This document shows positions 1 through 13,439 of a DNA stretch of 64,000 nt, one piece after another. The notes under the pieces were generated by a model, which saw nothing but the letters and a program-made list of their open reading frames with translations, did not search any database and had not been told where the DNA came from. Position 1 is the stretch's first letter, and the number at the start of each line of letters is the position of its first letter. The DNA is from Progne subis subis (lineage: Eukaryota; Chordata; Aves; Passeriformes; Hirundinidae). Location of the stretch: NCBI GenBank assembly GCA_022316685.1, contig JAKJHU010000063.1, forward strand, positions 434,001 to 498,000. The letters are read 5' to 3'. The position numbers were made by a program, and so were the translations under genes.

Positions 1-121
1 GGATATAAATATCGCTTTAAGGAATGGGATGTTTGCAAGTAGAGACACATTTGGTCGTCACTAGGAATTTGAATGTCAGATGCCAGTGGTTGTGTGTAGT
101 CCTGCTGAAGGAGTAGACGTC

Positions 122-159
122 TATTGAGATATTAATATCAATATTAATATTGAGATATT
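122..159. repeat. AT-rich palindrome cluster with 12-bp direct repeat
   Basis: TATTGAGATATT occurs at 122-133 and again at 148-159. Between and overlapping the copies are two perfect palindromes, GATATTAATATC (128-139) and TCAATATTAATATTGA (138-153). The block could extrude as a cruciform. It could equally be a decayed simple repeat. Confidence 0.8.
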
Positions 160-487
160 TCTTGCCCACTGGTAATCAGGAACATAGAACATGCTGGAAA
201 TTTTCTGCTCGTACCACATTGAGACATTTTCTGTCTACTTATTGATTAGCTCACTTGTGTGAAATTTATTTCACTTGGCTCCTGAGCACTGAATGTTTTC
301 CAGAATCGAGAGTGTATCTTTAGCATATCTAAAATTTGTCAAAATTTCAATGATATGATGGTATATCTTTTACCTAATGAAGCTTTAAATCAATTTTTCC
401 CTAGCCCGAGATGCCACCTAAAAACAGTATTCAGTTTCACACAACAAAAACCTGATAAAAAGTTGCAGCACAACTGGTCTTAGTGCC

Positions 488-510
488 TTTTTTTTTTTTT
501 TTTTTTTTTT
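488..510. repeat. Poly-T run (23 nt)
   Basis: An uninterrupted T run. On the minus strand it would be a poly-A tail, but no retroposed body is recognisable next to it. Confidence 0.95.
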
Positions 511-3500
511 GACAGCTGAAAATTAGGTTTAGTGGGCCAAGGAAGAAGGCTTATTTCAGAGTCATGAAGATAGTTTTTATGTTGAAGTTAGGTCTCTCAT
601 TTCAGTGGGAAGATGTACCTGCTGCTTCCAAATACAAAACTGTGCCCAGGACTTCTGACAATCTCTTAGTGCTCACCAATTATCAAGATCAAACTCCAGG
701 AAGCAAGTTATCTCTTGAAGTGCAAGTTCCACATGCTCTTTCTTAAACATACAATGGTTCTGCTGCTGGTGTTTAGACTGGAAGATCACTCCAAGGTGGA
801 GCTCCACCCAAATAAAGCGGTTTTGATACCTCCATCAGTGATGGTGATGCTCAAAAAAGAAAGAGAAGGTCAAACCTTTCCAAAGCTCCCAAACTGATCA
901 GAAAGAACTCCATACTCTTGGCAGCTTTTCTGGGTAGATTACTGTTTTACAGGACTTCTAATGTATGTTTGGATGAAGTCAGGAATGTCCTTTTTGCCAA
1001 TCTGAACTTGCAGACAGGATCCCCAGCTGGAGAGAACTCCCCTCAGTGGCAGGACTGCAGGACAGGTGTGCTCTCATTGCCTGCGCTGAAAGCGACTGAG
1101 GAAGAACAAAGGAGGATTTCTTTGAATGCTAACATTATCTTCCATCGTGTTGGCCATGCCAGCTTCTGCAGCTCCTTAAGAACAGGAAAAGACAGGATTC
1201 TCCAGATGCCTGCAGAGCCAGTCTGCAGATGGGATACTTTCTCCCTAGCCTTTGTGTGTATTAGGGGAATCTTTCTCAGGTAGAAAATGGTCAAAAGCTG
1301 CCAATTATGCATGGTTTGAATGTGAAGAGATACGGTGGGAATTGGTTGTGGCACAAATATTCTTCTAAATATGAAAAAGTCTTTTATTTTAAAGTAAAAT
1401 GTTTAAAATAACAGGAAGCATTGCAGTCCATGTCAGTCCCTGTTTCTTTTCAGAAACCAAAGGCAGTCAGAGCTTACCCACAAATGAATGAAAGACACGA
1501 GTCTAAGTCTTTTCAGTTCTGAAATATGTGTCACTGGAAGTCACTTCTTCAAAGATTTCTCTTTGTAACAGAAAGGACCTCATAACTGCAGAGATTTCTT
1601 CTCCCTTTGGGAGAAGGTGTGATCTGAGATGCTGTGAAATAGCCTCCCCCTTGTTCCCATACAACAAAGAGGGTTTTGGAGTCTTTTATACAATCTAACA
1701 CATCCCAGAGTCTAGGCTTGCTCTAATCCAAACCCTGCCTGGTCCTTAAGGTGTAACCCTGGTCACAATTCTTTTACATTATCTTTCCCTGGACTTGTGG
1801 CAGATCTGATTCTGCACCAACGTAAGTAGGACTAAGCTTCCAGTCATGTCTTATTAAAAACAGGCATATTGTTAGTCTATGCAGAAGCGCATTTGTTTGT
1901 GAAGGATGAATAAATTTTATTTGTATTTACTGTACTCAGTTGCATAGCAGAAAGATTTTTTTTTTTCTTTTTAACTGGTTATTTTTAATCTAACTGTTTA
2001 GCTTCACTATGAGCTAATAATCATTTTGTTTAAATTAGTAAATAATTAGAGATTTCCTGGTTAGTTTTTGACAGACAAATCTGATGCAGCTCTAGTTACC
2101 AGACTGAGTTAGGGCTAGCATTGGGAGCTCATTGGTATGCAATTTAAGCTGTGATTATTATGGTGTCAATGGTGATGAATCTTCCTGGATAAAATAAGTG
2201 TTGTATTACATAATACAAAGACAGGTGGATAACAGATTAGTACATCCACTCCCCTTTCCCTGGAGCCATGGAAGGGGATTCCAAGCTATTAATCAGAAAG
2301 GCCTTTGGCAGGGCGTGTGCTTTAGGAACTGGGAAATGCATGGCAAATTGAAGCATTTCAAGACTGAATACAGATGTTTATTTCATATCTTGTCACTGCA
2401 CTAAATCCTTTTTCTATACACTTCAGCATTGCCAGGCAAATTATTTAGGGTTTTTGAGATCCAGGGCTGGTAGGTACAGTAATGATTGCTTGCCTGTGGC
2501 TCTGATTTTTATACAGAAAGTTGAATCCAACACAGTGGCACAGTCTGAGAGAGGTGAAAGCACCACTGCACATTCAGATGACACAAAATAACCATGTTCT
2601 GTCTTGCTGTGTGTTAGATGTAATATGTGAAGGTAGGGGATGAATGGTTTAAAGATTTTGTATTATTTTATTTTTTTAATCAAGGCTTTTAAATGGATTA
2701 AACTGTGTGAGAGCAAATTGGTGCTGAAGGAGAGTGTGGGTCAATAATTAAAGCAGAGGCCTGGGGTTCCGGAGCACTCTGCTTGCTCTTTGTTCCTCTT
2801 CCTTTGACTTGAATAAATCATGTGGGGCTGGATCAGGGATTTCTGAGAAACACCTAGGAAAGTTAGACTCCAGCTTGGGTTTTGTCTTCTCTCTTCTATC
2901 TTTGTGTGGTCTTATCTTTTGTATGTAGAGGATTTTAACACTTCCCTGCCTCAAAACAATATAGGTCTTTCAAATCCTCTGTTTCTGAGGTACACACAAG
3001 CCTTTGAGAACTTCAGCTTTGAATGACAATATCATTATGAAACAATGTAGCAAGATGTTAAAAAAATAATTAGGGCTGAACTATTCCATCCCCTCTCTTT
3101 AATTTCATTTAATTTCTTCAAGTAAGTTTCTCTATTTGGTACTGATTTTTATTGACTCTCTTTTCCAGTGAAATTGTCATTGTGTTTTACCATTTTCAGT
3201 ATTTAAACTATGAACATTTATATAACATAGAATATGTGATCTTATTTCTACGTTGTGTGTGTTATGTTGTTTATTCAGGGCATGAATGTCTGTGGGCTTG
3301 TTGTTAGGTTTATCCCATTTCAGTTATTCAGGATGTTAGGGAGAAAAAAAGTTTGAGGCCACTGAAGGACTCCAGTTTGGGGTGCCAGGGACTCAAGTTT
3401 GGCATATTCTTGGTTATCCTGCTGCTAATTAGAAAAATTAAAGACATGTAGAGAGTGAGTAACTCTTCCTGCTGTTTAAAACAAGCAATCTGCAGTGCAT

Positions 3501-6500
3501 GGCAGTGACTCCCGATGATTAGGGATTCATCCCTGGTAGCAGACAGCTCACTTTATAACTACCTGACTATGCCTCTTGCTTTTTAAACAGCCTTCCCACA
3601 GATACACCTTTTAGCAGCTCTCCAAAAACACCAGGATAGCTACTGCTCCTCTTATCTTACTCAGGGCTTTGTTATTCTTATCACACCCAGATTGTGTCTG
3701 TGATGGCAGTGTCTTACAAGCCCATGGAACCACCCCAGCCTGCTACCCCAGGTGAAAGGCACTGTGCAGCAACTGAATACAGCTGCTCCACAAATTAAAC
3801 ACTTTTTTTTTTATTCCAGGAAGTTCAAAAAGGAGCATTAGAAAGTGTCTGGAAAATTTGAATAATTTCTGTCCCTAATGAAAGCCGAAATGTAGGTAAT
3901 GCTTCCCACTATTTTATAGTCTTTGTTTCCATTCCCCATCACGACTGGCAAACAGAAGCAAGCAGTAATTAAAAATTAGCAGATCAAAAGGTATTTCAGC
4001 TATTAGTCACTAAAAAATACTTTCAGTATTTTAGTTTTGGGAAAATGTCACCATCAGGTTCTACTTAATTCGGCTCCTCTATCTCCTCCTCACAGCTCAA
4101 CTCAGTACTGTTTTCTGAGCTGGAGGAACATCTCAGTGCTGTGTCTTCTGCAGCGTTGCCTCAGCAGTCAAACATTATCAGGCAATTATTCTGGAATATT
4201 TGCTTTGACGTAAGTTCAGTACAATAAAGTAGTACAAGGTTAAAGACATCATAGGTGTAATGGACTTGTCAAACCCTATAAGGAATTTGTATAAATCTGT
4301 GCCTCACCCACCTCATGAGGACGTAAAAAGCTGCCAGTTCCACAACAGGGATTGAGTGGGCTGGAGTCTGCCCTTATTAGAATTCTTATTGTACCTTTAG
4401 CTGGGTTTTTTTATTATTTCTATTTTGGCCGGCTTTGACTACTCAGTGAAAGCTAAATTGAAATGATGTTATGTGTTTTGGCTTGGGCACCAAATTCTGA
4501 TTCTGTTACATTCTGAGTTTTGGGATGAAATGTCAGAACCTTCCACTTTTAATTTAACAGAAATCCTGGGGTGTTTCATCACAGTAGCAGTGCAGACCAA
4601 TGTTCTCCAGATCCTGTGGCTGCAGCAGAGCCTGGGGAAGCTCACTCACATGGCTGATCCTTGCAGCTGCATACCAAGCCAAAGTCCTGCCCAGTCAAAA
4701 AGCCAGTGGCATCACTTTCTTCACAGAATCTAGAGGAAGAATATCAGTCAAAACTGAGGCTGTTGGAAGTGGTTGAAATTGCCCCATGAAGCAAAGGAAC
4801 ATGCAAGTCACTGGGGCAGGGAGGAGTTCAGTGGTATGTGTTTCATAATGAGGATTGAAGTGAAGTTACATAACCAGCTACAAACCTGGCTGGTTCCTAA
4901 ACCAGACAGGTATTGAAGTGAAGCAGATATAGAGGAGCTGTAGGCATTTTCAGTGACCTGATGTTCAAAAGGCTGGCATTCCACATCATTTGCTATGGCA
5001 AGAAACGTAGCAATGATCCACTACTGCTGGGAAAATTTCACTGCGTCATCTTTCTGCTTGACATGATGGTCAGAGGGGGTTTTGAAGGTGGATGTGTGGG
5101 GTTCCCCTCCCCTACTATCAGCGATTCCAAGTTGTATCTGCAGCTGAATGCCTTTGCTCTCATAGCTTTCATTTGAGGAAGAAAAAGGTGCTTTTTCTGT
5201 TACAGGTTACATTTTTAAAATAAAACTATTAACATGCCCTAGATGTCCACTTACATCTCACATGGCTGACATCCAGAGATGCTTAAAAGACTTACACAGT
5301 CTTCAAAGCTGAAGATGCCCCTGGTGTAGACATAAAGTCTACATTTCTCCATTTTGCTCTGTAAAGCAGCCCATTTAAATTAGAACAGATAGTCCTTAAT
5401 GCAGTGGCACTATAGATGCTGGCAGCTGAAACAAGGAAGCTGCCCATGGAATGTTAAGATCTATTTTGCTGCCACTGTATAATTTCCTCAGGCAGGCATA
5501 GACTGGACTGAGGCAAGTGCAGTGGTAGGGCCAGGCCAGGACCACACTGGGCAAAAGCAGCCGAAGTCTCAGGAGTGTCAGTCAAAGGCCTTTTCCAGTT
5601 GCTTCATTTTGGGGAGTGGAATCAGACACAAAAGAGCAAATTGTGTCCTGTTTCTGAGCTGCCGATAATCGCAACTATTGCTACCTTTCCAAGCTGAGAA
5701 GCACTTCTTTGCAAAACTACTTTTTGCTGATTATTTGATGATCTCTAAAAACACAGCAATGCTTTTCTCTGCCTGGAGTTTCTCAAGATGTCAGCTGTGC
5801 TTAGAGATGTTCCTTGTAATGCTGAAGGGGGAGGGGAAAGTAAGTCAATGTCACTACTGTATTTTGATATAGGATTCAGTAACTTATTTGCAGTAGTGAC
5901 CTCTGCTAAAGGACATCCTTTCATTTGGGCATATGTTTATATTCAGAGGTATGATCTGGAATTAGAGTCCAGTCATCTTTGGTAATGCTTTCTGAACCAT
6001 GCTGGAAGCCATCCTCACGCTCAGAATGTCACCGAGCTGTGTCCTGCCCTATTGCAGTTGCTGCTGGAAGCACCTCCCTGTTGGATCTGCCTGTGTGGCG
6101 ATTGCCTAGCGTGACTGTGTCTGAGTGCTCCCTGATTTATCCTGTACATTTTCAAAAGGGGAGAGACAAAAATACAGCCCAGAGGATTCTGTCCTCTTTC
6201 TCGCTTACGGATGTACACTTTTCTTTGGGTATGTTAAGAAAGTCTCTAACCCTTCCAGCTGGCTTTGGCTCATTGCTTTCTTGCTGCCTGTCTTACTGTA
6301 AATGTTCTGCTCACTTCTTCCTGGCACACACAGTTTCTCTTAGGCTGAGGTTTAATTCTTAATCATATGTCTTGTACCTTAATTATAGTAGGGGAAATCG
6401 TGTCTCCAGATCGACGCACAGAAGGAACCTTCCATACACCAGTGATCTTTTCTTACATGTTTGGCTCAGCTGTCCCCACAGCATCCCAAGATCTCTGCTC

Positions 6501-6659
6501 CGTGCTGAGACACGTCTGTGTCTGCATTGGGAAGGCGGTGACAAAACTGGCAGGTAGCGAGCAAAGAGGAGACAGAAAGCTTGTGAAGGAAAGAGAGCAA
6601 AGCCTGCCTGCCTGTCTTATTCTCTTGCAGAGTTTTTATTTTGGCAGAATAAAAATATG

Positions 6660-6785
6660 TTCTAGTTAATTACCGTACATGGCTGTGCATTCGTGTACAT
6701 ATAGATACGCATGCACACATAAATGCGTTCGTACCCTCATAGATATGGATATGTGTGCGCCTGTATCAGTGTGTGAATATGTGAC
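6660..6785. repeat. Degenerate alternating TG/TA/CG tract
   Basis: About 125 bp rich in alternating purine-pyrimidine steps: GTGCATTCGTGTACATATAG, then ACGCATGCACACATAAATGCG-like sequence, then GATATGTGTGCGCCTG. It looks like a decayed dinucleotide microsatellite that still carries several CpGs. Confidence 0.6.
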
Positions 6786-7279
6786 AGCCCTTCCATAGAG
6801 GTTACGTTGTGTTTATTCCCATCCATACCCTTCCAAACTCTCATCTTTCCCCTGAAAAACTGCAGATAACAACTAAGGAGACCTCTAGTTAGAAACAGCT
6901 CCTTTAGAGAAATAGCTGCGTTATACAACATGGTATAATGTAGAGATCTGTAAAACAATGAGCTTTGTGTTGAAAGCTGGTGCAAAAAGGCTCTGGTTGA
7001 CATCTAGAAATCATTAATCAACACATTTTTAGGGGGGTGAGAGATGAATCTCTGCCTGCTTTCCTTCTGGGATGTGTACTTGTTTCTTTTTAAATTCCAT
7101 CTATGCTTATGTGTTTTAAGCAGCTCTGCCTGTCAATGCTTTAAATCAATACCATTACAGCTCTGTTTGAAGGTAAACTATTTCAAGAGGCTGCTTTACC
7201 CTGCAATTATATCACGTTCTAAGTGAGTGAAACTTTCAGAGATATTGAATGCTTCTGGGTTTGTGTTTTTCTTTTCCAT

Positions 7280-7410
7280 TTCGCCAGATGACATCCACTG
7301 ATAATGGCCTTAACATGAAGGGAAATTAATTGAGAGAGCATTTCTACACCGCCATAATTTTATCATCCATCCTATTGCTGATATTAGCAGGAATCCATAA
7401 CCCCATGGGT
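7280..7410. promoter_or_regulatory. Candidate conserved non-coding element
   Basis: Non-repetitive, balanced sequence with several homeodomain-like cores: GGAAATTAATTGAG (7321-7334), CCATAATTTTATCATCCATC and GCTGATATTAGC. It has no simple repeat and no open frame. That texture is typical of conserved vertebrate enhancers near developmental genes. This is inference from composition only; no alignment was possible. Confidence 0.25.
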
Positions 7411-7528
7411 GCTTTGAGAGAATGCCTTTTAGCAGAACCCAAGGTGTAGAGGTTACAGGGTTCAGCTCCTTCCATCAGCTGGGTGTCAAATCACTGTCGG
7501 AAAGAAATTACTGCTGTATTCATTCTTT

Positions 7529-7546
7529 TTTATTATTATTATTATT
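7529..7546. repeat. (ATT)n microsatellite
   Basis: Six TTA units following a short T run. Confidence 0.9.
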
Positions 7547-8621
7547 TTAGCTTCCAGCCCTGTGCTGTATGGCAGGAGATGGTTTGTAGTGAGCCACTGG
7601 GGAGAGCAGAGTGCTCGTGGCCCCTGAAGGCCTCTCTCAGCGAGGTACTTAGCGGAGTTCACTGCACATTAGCACGGGAGCAGGCAGCAGCACTTCTGAT
7701 CTAATGTCCGCTACAAAGTGGTGCGAGGGAACCGAACCTTCTGGCTCATCGCGCTGGAGCAGGGTGGCTGAATAATCCTGTGCCACTGGACTTGCTTATT
7801 AAATCCTGCTTGCTGAATTTCCCTGTGCTGACTGCCACAAAGCAGGTTCACTTAAATCCCCAGCAGCCAACCAGCCTTCCTGAGTCAGTAACACTGGTGA
7901 TGTAAAATAATTCCATTTTCTTCAAAGCCTGTTGTTTCTTCTTTCGCTGATTTATAAAGCATGCTACAACTCAGAAGGATAGATTTCGAAGTGGGCAATG
8001 TAGGCTCTAGAGCTTTTCTACTTATCTTGTGACTTTCACAGGTATTTTGCTTATTTTCTGAATAAAGTGCCCTTTTTCTCGTTCTCCTCCTCCACGTAAA
8101 TTGGAGTAAAATAGTTTTGCTCTCTTTTCCTCTGCCGCCTGTAGCAATTATCTCTGTGAAGCAGATTATAGCTGTGACTGTGGCACACTCCTCAGCAGCC
8201 ACGCATGCTGGAACCTTAATTTATGCTCACCAAAATGTTACATTAAAATAATGCGTGTTTAGAGAAAAGGTAAACTGTTGTGAAAATTCCCATGTTTCAC
8301 GTGAAACTTACTGCTTCTAAGTACATCCTGAAGAACCTCGAACTTGGGATTCTCTTTCCTTTTTCTATTACTTCTAGCCCTGTTCTTCTTTGCAGTTAAC
8401 TGGGAAAAGGAAGAGCGTTAATTGCAAAAAATAAGATTTTTTTATTATCTGAAATGTTCCTGTTTCTTTTTAAATTATTATTATTTTTCCTCTTAAAAAT
8501 CATTCCTGACCCTTCAATCCTAACTGGCATTTTTGATACATCAGGTGGGGCTATTGCTGACCTCTGGCTGCACAGATCTCATGATAATTAAGTAGTGTAA
8601 TAAATACGATAGACCAAATTC

Positions 8622-9220
8622 TGTAAATCAAAATTTAGAATTTTATTTTGAGACAAAATAACAGTCTCCGATAGCCACAGTTAAAAGGACAGCGTTGAAC
8701 CCCGGGGTTTCGGCGCTGGGTGAACGCGGTAACACACTCTGTCAGTATGTCACCCCCCAAGTTCACATTTCTGGTTTGAAGCTGTCTCCTTTTATACACT
8801 GGATCGCTGAGAGAAAATCGGGGCTCCGAGGTTCCCTCTTCCAAGGCAGCCTCATTAGATATTCACGTTTGGGTTCTGGTGTGTTTGAATGGATTTGCTC
8901 GGCAAGACAATGTCCTTGATGATTGTGTCCAGGTGCAGTGTAGAGATGTTAATGTCGGGAGGGGACGGATGAGATATCGATCTGATGTAATCATTCGGTT
9001 CTCCGGGTTCTCCATCTCCCTTTTCTGTTGCCTTTGTTCTCCTTTTAACGATTCCCAGCAAAGGTTTCCTCGTGTCCCTTTTCGTGTAATTCTGAGCATA
9101 GTTTCTCGTGTCCCTCCCATGCAATCTCTGGCAAAAGAAATTCCTTGTACCCCTCTCCGTGCAGCTTTAGTCTCAGGTAACCCGTTGTATACTTGATTAG
9201 AAATAAAACTTATATTTACA
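8622..9220 (-). mobile_element. Probable solo LTR of an endogenous retrovirus (minus strand)
   Basis: A 599-bp block bounded by the inverted repeat TGTAAAT (8622-8628) and ATTTACA (9214-9220), giving the TG...CA ends usual for LTRs. Read on the minus strand it has a good TATA box (TATAAAAGG, 8788-8796) followed about 145 bp later by a poly-A signal (AATAAA, complement of 8642-8647). It is clearly richer in CpG than its flanks, for example around 8700-8730, which suggests a fairly young insertion. No gag, pol or env frame and no primer-binding site follow, so it would be a solo LTR. Against this call: the flanks (AATTC and GAGAG) show no target-site duplication, and the U5 would be almost nil. 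An alternative pair of ends, TGTAAT at 8596 and ATTACA at 9234, also lacks a duplication. The open frames inside it are probably chance. Confidence 0.5.
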
Positions 9221-11245
9221 GAGAGTGAATTACATATTATACCATTTAACATGAATTAACTTTAGGACATATATCACAAGTAGTAATCATGCTTAATTTT
9301 TCCTGCGCAGCCAGTTGATGTGACTGAGTGCACGGAGGATGCAAATTACATGCAGGAAAGTGAGATTCTACCAGGTCTTGCCTTCAAAGTGGACTCACAG
9401 CTTAAATCCGACCCTAAAATGACACTTCCTCCTTGCCCGTTCCTTCTGAGTGACATTTTCTCTCTAGAAAATCGTTCCCTTTGTTCAGATTCCCTGGTGG
9501 GATTCCTTTTGGATTGCTGCTCTAGCGGCAGAAGCTGGTGTGAGGGGAATTCAGGAGCCCAGAATAAGCAGAGCTTGCTTTGCTCCTTCACTGCACAGAC
9601 GGAGAGCGCAGGGTGCCCTGTTTCCAAGCGCCTGGGTTAATTAAAATAACGTCCTTGCAAAGTCCCTCCCCAGGCAACCCCACCACGAGGATGTGCTGTG
9701 GCTATGTGTACAGCAGGGCAGTCCCATGACACAGTCATTACTGAGGGTGGCCAAAATTCAAACTACAATCACAGGGCTGGCACAAACGTCACTGAAGGAC
9801 TTGGGGGCCTAGAACTACCTGAAAACATAATTCTCTGGATCACATTTTACTGTAATACTTCTATCAAAGGGAAAGTACCCTTTCAAAATGTTGGAGTGCA
9901 TCTTCTACAAGCAAAAAAAGCATCAAAGAGAACCTGGGAGGAATCATCTTTACTGTTATTTTCTCTATAATGTTACCAGATCTTCTGGAACTTTGATGAT
10001 TTTTTTAAAAGGACGCTTTAGGAAACTTTGTCTTATGTCACCTCTAACATAGACTAAATGTGGCACGTAAGAAGAGCAACATCTTCTTGACTAAAACACA
10101 AAAATACTCCCAAGCAAACACCATCTTGCCTTTTGTAAGCGCTGGAAATGGATTCTGGCAGGAGCAGAGGGAAGAGGGAACACAATTCCCTGTGCTTTGT
10201 TTACAGGAATGTAGTGTAACCATTATAAAGATTTGGTTCAGAGAGCTCCTGGCCCATTGTACCTGCCAAAGGAGTTGCAATTACTCAAACTTCTGCTTTT
10301 CAGCTGTGCAAGGACTTCAGCGCTGTTATGGAGTTCAGGCCTTTTCAGCACCTGAGTGTAGTTACCTGGTAAAACATTTGTGTGACTCACAAACCTTCCA
10401 GGACATGAACCTGGGCAAGGTGTCAGCGTGGTGGTGTTCTCTTCATTACTCCAGTAGTACCTTTCCACCAAGCTATCTTTGAGAGGAAGGAAAACCTGTG
10501 TTTTGTTTTAGGCACTAAAAAAAAAGCCTAAATTCTTGTGTTCTTTCTTTGTATCATATTAATTAGATTTTTAATTTGTTGCATTGGAAATTGTTTGTTG
10601 CTCTATCAACTGTTTGTTGCAAGATTTCCCTTAGGGGGAAACAGAGATTCATATCCATGATCACATATCACAGTATGAATAAGGCTTGCCACATTCCAGT
10701 TGACAAGTAGGAAATATTAGTCAATAATGCCGGAATATCATTTGCTTTATCTTCTCACGTTGTCAGTAGATACAGCTTTGTTCTTTGGGAGCCTGACCTG
10801 AGAAACAAGGACATATTTCAAATTCCATCAGGATTAACTCACTGCATTAAGGAGCTTTGATAGAGTTCAAATGTTGCTATTAACTTATAACTTTTTTTTC
10901 TCCAGGAATAATCAGTTGTTTCAATTGTGATGGTTATTTCTGTTGCTGCTTGCTTCAAGACATTTAAATGTTTACAATTTTGATTGGTATAGCTGGTTTA
11001 CAAATAATATTCCTCAAGCTTTATGCCAAACATCTGTACCACAAGGGATAGTTACTGTGTCTCTTAAAATAATAAAAAAATAGCAATGCCCTTTAAGTCC
11101 TCCTTTCATAGCAGAAGCTATTATTGCCTTTTTTGTTGCTGCATTAAACATATGTTTGAATATGATCTTCTAACTTTCATTGCTGTTAGGTTAGGAACAC
11201 AAAGAGCATGCCCCTGTCCTGATTAGCTACTCTTGTACAGCAGCA

Positions 11246-11246
<1 letters not shown>

Positions 11247-11276
<30 letters not shown>
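11247..11276. repeat. Poly-A run (30 nt)
   Basis: Flanked by CAGCAC on the left and GCAGCAG on the right. No AATAAA lies close upstream, so a processed pseudogene is not supported. Confidence 0.95.
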
Positions 11277-11277
<1 letters not shown>

Positions 11278-12555
11278 CAGCAGTGGTAATTTCTCAGCTC
11301 ATTAGATGCATAGTCATCTTAATAGAGCATCAAAGTTAAAAACTGTAATGCCTTCCTCTCATTTAATACTCCCGAGAACATTCACAGCAACCACATGAAA
11401 GCTAAAAGGATTTGAACACTGGGGCTGCAAAAGTAGGTGTCTTCATTCCCTCCAGGCAGATAGAGAAGAGAGAGAGAACTACTTTTTATCCTTATCCCTG
11501 CCTACCTTGCCTTGCTGTGCTATCCACTGGTCACTGGGGCTGTGTGAATGACAACTTTGACCTCTGCTAGTTTTTTGGTAGGTCAAATTTTAAATCCACA
11601 GTCTGCAAATGTTTGGCGTCAGCTGAAGAGCACAGTGTGCTGAAATAACTTCCAGAGGTTTTACTCTTTATGATCATGTGGTTCCTGATACAGAGACCCT
11701 TCATCATAATGAAAAACTTGCTGTGCCTTGAAAAATTTAGGCAAATCCCACCATCCTTAAAAATGTTATCTTTGCCTAGTTATGCCAGCTTAAGCTCCAA
11801 GCCTTAAAAAGGCACCATTTCCTGTCATTTAGGAAATAACAATGCTCAATTCACAGTATTTACTGAAACAACAGCCTCTCCAGAAACTACTTCTAAAGGT
11901 ATTTCAGAGCTGGTGCCCAGCATGAGTTTTTCGGGGCTGTTTCCAGATGCAGCACCGAGCCATGAGTGAATGCCACGCATCCTGGCTCAATTGCGTGTGT
12001 GGGGTATGTGTGTGGGGTGGGGGACGCTCTCTTGGCTCCAGCATGTGCAACTAAATTTGCTCCTGGCTGTAAGAGTGTTCTGCAGCGTGCTGATTTGAGA
12101 GGCTGCCATACTGACTCCGACAGAGCCACAGAGGGGAGTATAATTTGTATTCTGTGACGTGGGATGCAGGGTATTGAAACGTTGTAGCATGGAGCCCCTG
12201 TCTCCCAAACCCCAAATTCTCAGTAGATTTTGTTAGCCTCTCCCAGATGCAAAAGGATGGGCTAGGTAAAAATAACTGCTGGTAGCATGAGCGTTCATTC
12301 AGCATAGCAAAAAATGTTTTACTTCCAGATTGGAGAAGTTCTCATTTTCTTTGAGTTCTACCACCCACATTAAGAAAGAAGCAGCCTTTCTCCTTCCTCC
12401 AATACCTCTAAAAGGAAACGTTCAATATAGGCTATATTCCATTTCTGTATTTTGTTTAAAAGGTAATTTTTATACATATAATTCCTGCAATGCAATTATG
12501 ATAACTCTACTAATATAGCACATTTTAAAAATAGAGACATTTATTAGATAATTCA

Positions 12556-12598
12556 AATTTTTAATTATTTTTTTATTTATTTTTTTTTAATTTTTTTA
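12556..12598. repeat. AT-only low-complexity tract
   Basis: A 43-bp tract made of T runs broken by single or paired A residues. Confidence 0.85.
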
Positions 12599-13439
12599 AG
12601 TAGTAGAATAGAGGATTGAAGGAAATGAACAGACTTTGGAGAAGACATTTAAGACGTTTTGAGGTAGATGAAAAACTAGCAGTGACAAGGAATACTGGGA
12701 AGCTTCTTAAGAAATGAGATGAAAGAAAAGAGGGTGGATCCATCCCTTTAAAGTCATGAATTAACTAGACAAAGCAGAAGAAGCAGGCAGAAAGTGCAAG
12801 TTCCTCATCTGATTAAACTGACTAAGGCTCTCTGATTCCAGTGAAATTGTGTGGGTTTATGTCAGCCAGGAGGATTTATCCTTAAAGGGAGCCAGAGATG
12901 AGTGATAATCTTAAAGGGCATCCCATTAAGACAATGTGAATGAGAAGGCAAAGCAGGCTCTGAAATGCCTGTAGATAGGAAATGCCAGTTTGGGGGCGGT
13001 GGGAAGTGAAAAAAGGGCTGATGAAAGGGAAGGAAGCTCTCTTTGTGAGTGGGTATGAGGAACACTGCTCCTGTACAGAGCTTGGACCTTTGTGCACTAA
13101 AACCTGTTTTTGTAGTCTTGCCGTCTTAATTTTCTCAACAGTGTTTGGCCATGGAGGCCTTTGAATAATAAATATTTTGAGAACCAGGCTCTTGGCTCTA
13201 AGTCAGTGCAGGACAAGGGAGGACCGCTGCGTTCAGGTAGTGGAGCTCCATTCTGTGAGCAACAGCAGCAGCACTCGTACAATCACGTAGCACATGCCCA
13301 GTGTTTTTCTTCCCTTTTGGCAGCTCAGTTTAGTATCTAGTTTAAATTTTTCTTATATTGCTTGTGCATTAAATATTTTATTAGGAAAATTGCAAAATAT
13401 CCTATTGATTGTTGCATCGATGTGCGTTAGAGAAATCCA

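Larger units (their letters stand above)
1..8621. other. Gene-free unique sequence, 5' part of the window
   Basis: No open frame here exceeds 127 codons, and none reads like a known protein or has matched splice sites. The stretch holds a palindromic AT cluster (122-159), a 23-nt T run (488-510), a degenerate TG/TA tract (6660-6785), an ATT microsatellite (7529-7546) and a candidate conserved element (about 7280-7410). Around 7540-7760 there is a slightly GC-richer patch with several CpGs but no recognisable promoter. I recognise no transposon in this stretch. It may be intergenic or intronic. Confidence 0.6.

Noticed and set aside
8855..9252. Two overlapping open frames (89 and 129 codons) in the LTR-like element
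   Set aside because: They lie in the U3-like part, show no retroviral gene resemblance, and overlap in different frames. Frames are long here because the block is CpG-rich and low in TAA/TAG.
11150..11276. Processed pseudogene ending in the 30-nt A run
   Set aside because: No AATAAA lies close upstream, no coding remnant is present, and no flanking duplication is seen.
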